Origin: Flavobacteriales bacterium
Lineage (GTDB): Bacteria > Bacteroidota > Bacteroidia > Flavobacteriales_D > Crocinitomicaceae
DNA length: 16,079 nt
Assembly: GCA_947462695.1 (NCBI GenBank)
Contig: CANHQC010000010.1
Coordinates: forward strand, 1-16,079
Direction: 5' to 3'
How positions within the stretch are numbered: the stretch's first letter is position 1; each line of letters begins with the position of its first letter. Both the position numbers and the translations under genes were made by a program. Shown piece after piece: positions 7,972 through 13,208 of this stretch. The notes under the pieces are model-generated. The model saw nothing but the letters and a program-made list of their open reading frames with translations. It was not told the DNA's origin and made no database searches.

Positions 7972-7979
7972 CAAAGATA
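7972..7979 (-). promoter_or_regulatory. Bacteroidota-type -7 promoter box for ychF-fahA-rel
   Basis: Read on the minus strand the bases are TATCTTTG, an exact match to the Bacteroidota -7 consensus TAnnTTTG. The ychF ATG lies 15 bases downstream, which would leave a very short leader of roughly 10 bases. No clear TTG -33 element is seen 17-23 bases upstream. The 102-base divergent gap (7957-8058) also has to hold the promoter of the SRPBCC gene; the best candidate on that strand is CATTTTTG (8024-8031), which misses the first consensus base. Confidence 0.5.
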
Positions 7980-8058
7980 AAGATAATGAATCGATTCGAA
8001 GGGATCGCGGAAAAGGAGCTATTCATTTTTGTCGTACCTTAGTCAAAAATCAAGTACC

Positions 8059-8592
8059 ATGTCAATTATTCTTGCAATTCTACTTGGCATTTTGACCATT
8101 TTTTTCGTTGTTATTGTCATTGGATACAACTCTCCAAAAACTATTATTTTGGACATTTCACGGAAAATAGCCAAACCAGCTGATGTTGTTTTCCACGCTT
8201 GTGGAGATTTTAAAGAGTTTGTAAAATGGAGCCCTTGGAGCGAAAAAGACCCATCAATGAATCAGTCAATAACAGGTGAACCTTTCACAGTTGGTAGTAT
8301 CTATACATGGAAAGGTAACCGATCAGTTGGTTCTGGAAAGATGGCGATTGATCACATCGAAGCAAATGAACGAATCGATTTTACGCTCAATTTTGGTCCT
8401 CAAGGCGATGTTAAAACTTCTTTCATTATTGAATCTGACAAAGAGTCCTCAACCATCACTTGGCATTTTGAATCTGAAGTAGGCACAAATCCGATTTACC
8501 GGTTTTTTGGAAACGTCATGAAAGGCTACTTAAAAAAAGATTTTTCGAAAGGATTAGATAACCTTGAACACTACCTATCTGCTCATGAATAA
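8059..8592 (+). CDS. SRPBCC-family (polyketide cyclase-like) protein with N-terminal membrane anchor
   Basis: The 177-residue protein starts with one strong transmembrane helix (about residues 2-22: SIILAILLGILTIFFVVIVIG). It continues as a START/Bet v1-like SRPBCC domain, seen as I(A)KPADVVF near the start, the KWSPWSEKDP segment, a run of antiparallel strands (SIYTWKG, IDFTLNFG, VKTSFIIES, TITWHFES) and a long C-terminal helix KKDFSKGLDNLEHYL. The fold makes a hydrophobic pocket that binds lipids or other small ligands; the ligand here is unknown and the name polyketide cyclase is only a family label. The ATG at 8059 is preferred over the in-frame TTG at 8029, because it puts the helix at the N-terminus. 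The gene overlaps the following M28 peptidase by 8 bases, so the two are co-expressed. It is divergent from ychF. Confidence 0.8.
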   Translation: MSIILAILLGILTIFFVVIVIGYNSPKTIILDISRKIAKPADVVFHACGDFKEFVKWSPWSEKDPSMNQSITGEPFTVGSIYTWKGNRSVGSGKMAIDHIEANERIDFTLNFGPQGDVKTSFIIESDKESSTITWHFESEVGTNPIYRFFGNVMKGYLKKDFSKGLDNLEHYLSAHE

Positions 8593-9952
8593 GCTTTTTA
8601 TTAGTTACTTGATTTGTTTCGCAGGAATTAACCTTCACGCCCAACAAGAAGATTCTGTTTTCATCCGAACTATTTACAATGAGGCACTTTCAAAAGGCCA
8701 TGCCTATGAGAATCTCAGAAGCTTATGCAAAGATGTTGGCCCTAGACTTTCAGGATCATCCCAAGCTCAAATGGCCGTTGAATGGAGTGAGCGACTTATG
8801 AAATCCTACAAGTTTGATTCCGTTTACCTACAAAAAGTAATGGTTCCACATTGGGAGAGAGGAACAAAAGAATCAGGATGGATAAAAACGAATGATGGAA
8901 AGTTGATCCCCATTAACCTGCTTGCACTTGGTGGTTCAATAGGCACAAACGGTCTACTAAGTGGTGAGATTATTGAGTTTTCTCACATAGACTTATTGAA
9001 AAAAGCACCTAAAAAGGAGGTTGAAGGAAAAATTGTTTTTCTAAATCAACCGATGGATGAGCAACAAATAAGTACGTTTAAAGCGTACGGAGGATGTTAC
9101 GCCATTCGTGGACAGGGAGCCGTAGAAAGCGCAAAATTAGGTGCTAAGGCTGTTATTATTCGTTCTTTAGGAATGCCCATTGATGATCATCCACATACAG
9201 GTTCGATGCAGTATGAGGAAAATGTGAACCGCATTCCGGCTGCAGCGTTATCAACTGCTGATGCTCAACAGTTACATGAATTAATTGAATCAGGAAAAGT
9301 TACGTTTCTTTTTGAGATGGATTGCCGGGTTTATCCTGACGAACCTTCATTCAACGTTATAGCTGAACTTAAAGGAAAAATTCATCCCAATAAACTAATA
9401 ACCTTTGGTGGACATCTAGATTCTTGGGACACAGGTGAAGGCGCACATGACGATGGTGCGGGTGTCATTCACTGCCTGGAAACACTGCGTATTCTAAACG
9501 TGCTGAATTACCAACCGAAACACACATTAAGATTGGTTTTCTTTATGAACGAGGAAAACGGGAACAAAGGAGGAAAAACCTATGCAGAAGTGGCGAAACA
9601 AAAAGGGGAAATTCATATTGCAGCAGTAGAAAGTGATCGAGGAGGATTCAGTCCCCGAGGATTTCACTGCGATGGACCCTCAGAATTCGTAAAACTCATC
9701 CAATCGTTTGAACCTTTATTCAAACCATACGACTTACATGATTTTGACAAAGGTTATGGTGGCGTAGATATTGGCCCATTAAAAACATATTACACCGATA
9801 TTCCTCTTTTCGGATTTGTTCCTGATTCACAGCGCTATTTCGACTTCCATCATGCACCAAGTGATGTATTTGAGAATGTCAACAAACGAGAATTGGAATT
9901 GGGCGCGGCCTCTATCTGCTCATTTATCTATTTATTGGATAAACATCTTTAA
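8585..9952 (+). CDS. Secreted M28-family zinc peptidase, carboxypeptidase Q-like
   Basis: With the ATG at 8585 the protein has 455 residues and a clear signal peptide (NKLFISYLICFAGINLHA, cut before QQED). An inserted PA-like segment (about 110-250) precedes the metallopeptidase core. The two-zinc site of M28 enzymes is complete: GGHLDSWD (His277), GAHDDGAG (Asp289), NEENG (catalytic Glu323, ligand Glu324), ESDRGG, and FHHAPSD near the end. GGHLDSWDTGEGAHDDG closely resembles the carboxypeptidase Q (plasma glutamate carboxypeptidase) signature, so exopeptidase action on small peptides is a reasonable inference. There is no type IX sorting domain at the C-terminus and no lipobox, so a periplasmic location is likely. 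The start lies inside the last codons of the SRPBCC gene (8-base overlap). An in-frame TTG at 8564 would put extra residues before the signal peptide. Confidence 0.9.
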   Translation: MNKLFISYLICFAGINLHAQQEDSVFIRTIYNEALSKGHAYENLRSLCKDVGPRLSGSSQAQMAVEWSERLMKSYKFDSVYLQKVMVPHWERGTKESGWIKTNDGKLIPINLLALGGSIGTNGLLSGEIIEFSHIDLLKKAPKKEVEGKIVFLNQPMDEQQISTFKAYGGCYAIRGQGAVESAKLGAKAVIIRSLGMPIDDHPHTGSMQYEENVNRIPAAALSTADAQQLHELIESGKVTFLFEMDCRVYPDEPSFNVIAELKGKIHPNKLITFGGHLDSWDTGEGAHDDGAGVIHCLETLRILNVLNYQPKHTLRLVFFMNEENGNKGGKTYAEVAKQKGEIHIAAVESDRGGFSPRGFHCDGPSEFVKLIQSFEPLFKPYDLHDFDKGYGGVDIGPLKTYYTDIPLFGFVPDSQRYFDFHHAPSDVFENVNKRELELGAASICSFIYLLDKHL

Positions 9953-10057
9953 CAGAATATGTGTTAATAATTTGACAAATGTTGCTTTACAAAGCCTCAT
10001 ATTATCGCTAATTTTACCGAAAATTCTATCCAAATAGGATAATTAATTGACAATACG
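9953..10057 (+). promoter_or_regulatory. Leader and possible weak promoter of the alpha-oxoamine synthase gene
   Basis: This 105-base A+T-rich gap is the longest non-coding stretch in the window. It contains TAATTTTA (10009-10016), one base off the TAnnTTTG -7 consensus, with a TTG at 9982-9984, 24 bases upstream and so slightly beyond the usual spacing. A short inverted repeat TATCC/GGATA (10027-10041, five-base loop) sits 17 bases before the ATG. No intrinsic terminator for the M28 gene is obvious. A promoter here is plausible because the gap is much larger than those inside the operons. Confidence 0.25.
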
Positions 10058-11305
10058 ATGATTCAGGACATTTTTGAAAAAATCAAACAAAACCGAGGAC
10101 CAATTGGTCAACATGCAAAAGAATCTCATGGTTATTTCACTTTCCCGAAACTAGAAGGACCTATTGGACCACACATGAATTTCCGTGGAAAACAGCGACT
10201 TAACTGGAGTTTGAACAATTACTTGGGATTAGCCGATCATCCTGAAGTTCGCAAAGCGGATGCTGAATCAGCTGCAGAATATGGATTCAGCTCGCCAATG
10301 GGGGCTCGAATGATGAGTGGGAACTCAAATCACCACGAACAACTAGAGGCTGAACTTGCAGCTTTCGTTCAAAAAGAAGACTCCATTTTGGTCAACTTTG
10401 GCTACCAAGGAATGGTTTCAGCTATTGATTGCCTTGTAGATCGTCGAGATGTAATCGTTTATGACGCAGAATCGCACGCGTGTATTCTTGACGGTGTTCG
10501 TTTGCACATGGGTAAACGATACGTATTCAAACACAATGACGTAGAGGACTGTGAAAAACAATTGCAACGTGCTACAAAACTTGCCGAAGAACAAGGTGGA
10601 GCAATCCTAGTGATCACTGAAGGAGTTTTTGGAATGCGCGGTGACCAAGGTAAAGTAAAGGAAATCGTTGAACTTAAGAAAAAATACAACTTCCGTCTTT
10701 TTGTTGACGATGCGCACGGTATTGGCACGCTTGGTAAAACAGGAGCAGGTACAGGTGAAGAACAGGGTTGCCAAGAAGGAATCGATATCTATTTTGGAAC
10801 ATTTGCTAAATCATTTGCTTTAATCGGTGGTTTTATTGCCTCTGACGAACAAGTGGTTGAATACATGCGTTACAACATGCGTTCGCAAATCTTTGCGAAA
10901 GCAATGCCGCTTCCACTTGTCATAGGCGCATTGAAGCGCTTAGAATTGATGCGTAATGAACCTCAACACAAAGAAAACCTTTGGAAAATAACCAATGCAC
11001 TTCAAAAAGGACTTGTAGATGCAGGTTTTGAAATCGGTGAAACCAATTCGTGTGTTACGCCGGTTTATATGAACGGATCGATTCCAGAATCAACCAACTT
11101 GATTTACGATTTGAGGGAAAACTATAACATCTTCTGCTCAATGGTTGTATATCCTGTGGTTCCTAAAGGAATGATTATACTGCGTTTAATCCCAACTGCC
11201 GTTCACACTATGGAAGATGTTCAATACACAATTGAATCCTTCTCCAAAATTGTAGGAAAATTGAAAGCTGGTGAGTACATGTCTGATAAAATCGCAGCCG
11301 TGTAA
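10058..11305 (+). CDS. PLP-dependent alpha-oxoamine synthase (serine palmitoyltransferase/KBL-like)
   Basis: The 415-residue protein is a fold-type I PLP enzyme of the alpha-oxoamine synthase family, which condenses an amino acid with an acyl-CoA and releases CO2. Visible landmarks are NNYLGLADHPEV, PMGARMMSG, the glycine-rich NFGYQGMVSAID, DAESHACILDGVRLH, VDDAHGIGTLGKTGAG (Asp217 and His220 contacting the cofactor) and GTFAKSFALIGGFIA with the Schiff-base Lys251. The N-terminal phrase HGYFTFPKLEGPIG and the overall form match the Bacteroidota enzymes annotated as serine palmitoyltransferase or as the first enzyme of sulfonolipid (capnine) synthesis. Substrate choice, serine, cysteate or glycine, cannot be read from motifs. 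No biotin genes or threonine dehydrogenase are adjacent, so AONS or KBL roles are less likely. The gene stands alone and ends at a strong terminator. Confidence 0.9.
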   Translation: MIQDIFEKIKQNRGPIGQHAKESHGYFTFPKLEGPIGPHMNFRGKQRLNWSLNNYLGLADHPEVRKADAESAAEYGFSSPMGARMMSGNSNHHEQLEAELAAFVQKEDSILVNFGYQGMVSAIDCLVDRRDVIVYDAESHACILDGVRLHMGKRYVFKHNDVEDCEKQLQRATKLAEEQGGAILVITEGVFGMRGDQGKVKEIVELKKKYNFRLFVDDAHGIGTLGKTGAGTGEEQGCQEGIDIYFGTFAKSFALIGGFIASDEQVVEYMRYNMRSQIFAKAMPLPLVIGALKRLELMRNEPQHKENLWKITNALQKGLVDAGFEIGETNSCVTPVYMNGSIPESTNLIYDLRENYNIFCSMVVYPVVPKGMIILRLIPTAVHTMEDVQYTIESFSKIVGKLKAGEYMSDKIAAV

Positions 11306-11320
11306 TCCGATCGATAAGTA

Positions 11321-11357
11321 ACGAAAAAAGCCGATGAAATTCATCGGCTTTTTTCGT
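11321..11357. terminator. Perfectly symmetrical bidirectional intrinsic terminator
   Basis: Bases 11321-11338 (ACGAAAAAAGCCGATGAA) are the exact reverse complement of 11340-11357, with a single central base at 11339. The GCCGATGAA/TTCATCGGC core is followed by six T on either strand, so it should stop transcription in both directions. It starts 15 bases after the alpha-oxoamine synthase stop and ends 12 bases from the ispF stop, exactly between the converging genes. Confidence 0.92.
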
Positions 11358-11369
11358 GAATAAAATGTT

Positions 11370-11852
11370 TTAATTGACTTTAGACAACAGGCAAACAGCA
11401 TACGCTTTAATCGCTTGTCGCTGTCCAAATGAATCCACCTTTTCGTGCGTTGTTGCTTTGATTGCAATATTATCCTCGTCAATTCCCATGACAGTCGATA
11501 ACACCTCTTGCATTTTTGGGATGTGTGGATTGAGTTTCGGTTTTTCTAAAATTACCGTCGAATCAATATTGCCGATAGCGAACCCTTTTTCTGTAATCAA
11601 TTTTACAACTTCTTTCAAAAGAATGGTTGAATCGATGCCTTTAAATTGAGGATCAGTATCTGAAAAATGGTAACCAATATCCCGCAGATTTGCAGCTCCA
11701 AGAAGTGCGTCGCATATAGCATGTATGAGCACGTCAGCATCTGAATGTCCAACAGCCCCGAGATCTGATTCAATCTTCACACCCCCAATTACCAACTCAT
11801 GTGTTGAGGCTAACTGGTGAACATCAACTCCAAACCCTATACGAATATTCAT
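11370..11852 (-). CDS. ispF: 2-C-methyl-D-erythritol 2,4-cyclodiphosphate synthase
   Basis: IspF closes the cyclic diphosphate ring in the MEP route to isoprenoids. The 160-residue protein matches the family's length. Zinc ligands are visible as Asp10 and His12 (GVDVHQL) and His44 (VLIHAICDALLGAANLRDIG), and GHSDAD, FSDTDPQFKGIDS and EKPKLNPHIPKM are normal. The family's conserved C-terminal segment, in E. coli [20 protein letters not shown], is strongly altered to EKVDSFGQRQAIKAYAVCLL. The frame is intact on both sides, so this is substitution rather than a simple frameshift. In E. coli that segment lines the central cavity of the trimer that can hold an isoprenoid diphosphate. The catalytic pocket residues seen here argue for a working enzyme. 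The start overlaps the porV stop by one base (TAATG), implying coupled translation. The gene ends at the shared terminator. Confidence 0.95.
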   Translation of the reverse strand: MNIRIGFGVDVHQLASTHELVIGGVKIESDLGAVGHSDADVLIHAICDALLGAANLRDIGYHFSDTDPQFKGIDSTILLKEVVKLITEKGFAIGNIDSTVILEKPKLNPHIPKMQEVLSTVMGIDEDNIAIKATTHEKVDSFGQRQAIKAYAVCLLSKVN

Positions 11853-13150
11853 TATTCAGGTTTTGCGTCTCCGGAAGTTTCAGATTTTTTACCAAAATGG
11901 TAGCGCAGGGTAAAACGCAATGTATTGGCCAATGGATTTTGTCTACTCACCGCAGCGAGGTATGAAATATCTATTCCAAACATATTGTATTTGAACCCAA
12001 TTCCTGCATTGAAATACTGGCGATTTCCTTTGTTTTTATTCTCATAAAAATACCCTGCACGAATGGCTAATACATCGTTGTACCAATATTCCAATCCAGC
12101 ACAAATGTTAATCTCTGTAAGTTCTTCCTTCAAACGAGAATTTTTCACTAGCGCATACGTCCCATCAGCATTTTGAACATAATCACCATTCTCGTCTGTC
12201 TGAACTACGCCTGGCGCATCATAAAAAGATTGAACCATTCCTGATATAATACCTACGTCATTCGTGCGACCTGAAAGAAGAGTGTAATCGTCTGTGTCTC
12301 CATCTCCGTCAGCATCAACAAAATCATAATAACCTGGGGTTGGAACAAGCAATTTCTGAAGGTCAACAGCAAAAACTAAACTGTTGTATTTGTCAAAATT
12401 CGCCTTGAACGAGTTTCCAATTTTTAAATTCATTGGAAGAAAATCTCGTGTTGAAAAGTCTGAATAATTGATTTTATTACCAATGTTGTTAATTGTCAAA
12501 CCAAGGGCATAAACGCCTCTTGTACCACCAATTTTAGCATCATCGTTGAGGTAAGTGAACGAGATATCTGTTGCTCCGGCAATTCCAGGTTTTGTATTGA
12601 CCCCTTGAACGGTTAGTCCTCCGGTCAAATTGGAATAAACGAATTTTCCATTCAGACCAACACTTAATTTATCACTCAAACGAAAGGCATAACCTCCAGT
12701 AACTTCGTATTCACTTGGCTTATCATCACGAATTACATTACCACTCGCATCGGTAAATGTAATCTCTCCAAGACTAAAGAAACGCAATGCACCAGTAATA
12801 GCGGAACGATCACCAATTTTATGGTAACCAGAAAGGTACGATAAATGGATATCGTTTGTCAGCTGGCGCAACCATGGCGTGTAAGACAAACTTATTTCAG
12901 ACTTATCCTCTGCAAAAATTAACATCGCGGTATTCCAATAGATGGAATTGGCATTCGCACTTAACGCTGTACCAGCATCCCCCATTGCTCCAGCTCTCGA
13001 ATCTGGCGTTATTGCCATGAAAGGAACAGCCGTAGTAATTGTATTTAACTGCAGTTGATCGTCTGTCACTCCGCTCCCTCCCGTCGGCTGGGCATAGACA
13101 TTTGAGAAACTGACAATTGCGAGTAGTGTAACTAAAATTTTATTAATCAT
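11852..13150 (-). CDS. porV: Type IX secretion system outer-membrane shuttle protein PorV
   Basis: The 432-residue protein has a signal peptide (INKILVTLLAIVSFSNVYA, then QPTGG) and is predicted to form a FadL-like outer-membrane beta-barrel. The PorV hallmark region follows directly: AVPFMAITPDSRAGAMGDAG, NANSIYWNTA and SYTPWLRQLTNDIHLSYLSG. PorV takes cargo carrying C-terminal sorting domains from the translocon and delivers it to PorU. The C-terminus has alternating barrel strands (NAGIGFKYNMFGIDISYLAA, FTLRYHFG) and a short polar tail. Two loops look enlarged and acidic: DADGDGDTDD at residues 279-288, and DENGDYVQNADG around 319-330, next to the conserved QSFYDAPG phrase. It lies 58 bases after porU on the same strand, with its own -7 box in the gap, and overlaps ispF by one base. 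Confidence 0.95.
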   Translation of the reverse strand: MINKILVTLLAIVSFSNVYAQPTGGSGVTDDQLQLNTITTAVPFMAITPDSRAGAMGDAGTALSANANSIYWNTAMLIFAEDKSEISLSYTPWLRQLTNDIHLSYLSGYHKIGDRSAITGALRFFSLGEITFTDASGNVIRDDKPSEYEVTGGYAFRLSDKLSVGLNGKFVYSNLTGGLTVQGVNTKPGIAGATDISFTYLNDDAKIGGTRGVYALGLTINNIGNKINYSDFSTRDFLPMNLKIGNSFKANFDKYNSLVFAVDLQKLLVPTPGYYDFVDADGDGDTDDYTLLSGRTNDVGIISGMVQSFYDAPGVVQTDENGDYVQNADGTYALVKNSRLKEELTEINICAGLEYWYNDVLAIRAGYFYENKNKGNRQYFNAGIGFKYNMFGIDISYLAAVSRQNPLANTLRFTLRYHFGKKSETSGDAKPE

Positions 13151-13173
13151 TCGATTTGCTTAAAATAAGTTTA

Positions 13174-13181
13174 CAAATATA
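13174..13181 (-). promoter_or_regulatory. Bacteroidota-type -7 promoter box for porV-ispF
   Basis: On the minus strand the porU-porV gap contains TATATTTG, an exact match to TAnnTTTG, 23 bases before the porV ATG. No TTG is found at the expected -33 position, so the promoter may be weak or factor-dependent. It would let porV and ispF be transcribed apart from porU. Confidence 0.45.
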
Positions 13182-13208
13182 GAGAAATCAGCGCTGAATA
13201 TACTTCGA

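Noticed and set aside
7957..7974. Longer ychF start at an in-frame TTG (7972-7974)
   Set aside because: The ATG at 7954-7956 gives the standard MSLKCGIVG start, and the TTG overlaps the -7 promoter box.
7988..7997. Ten-base palindrome GAATCGATTC in the ychF/SRPBCC divergent gap as an operator
   Set aside because: Ten-base palindromes are expected several times by chance in 16 kb, there is no second copy in the gap, and the regulator would be unknown.
9984..9995. GCTTT-AC-AAAGC inverted repeat after the M28 gene as a terminator
   Set aside because: The stem is too short, the loop has only two bases, and no T-run follows.
10097..10180. Repeated GGACC(A/T)ATTGG blocks, including palindrome GACCAATTGGTC, at the start of the alpha-oxoamine synthase gene
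   Set aside because: They encode the GPIG phrase that occurs twice in the protein's N-terminus, so protein sequence explains them.
13188..13197. Palindrome TCAGCGCTGA in the porU-porV gap as a terminator or operator
   Set aside because: It has no loop or T-run and is short enough to be chance; kept only as background to the porV promoter box.
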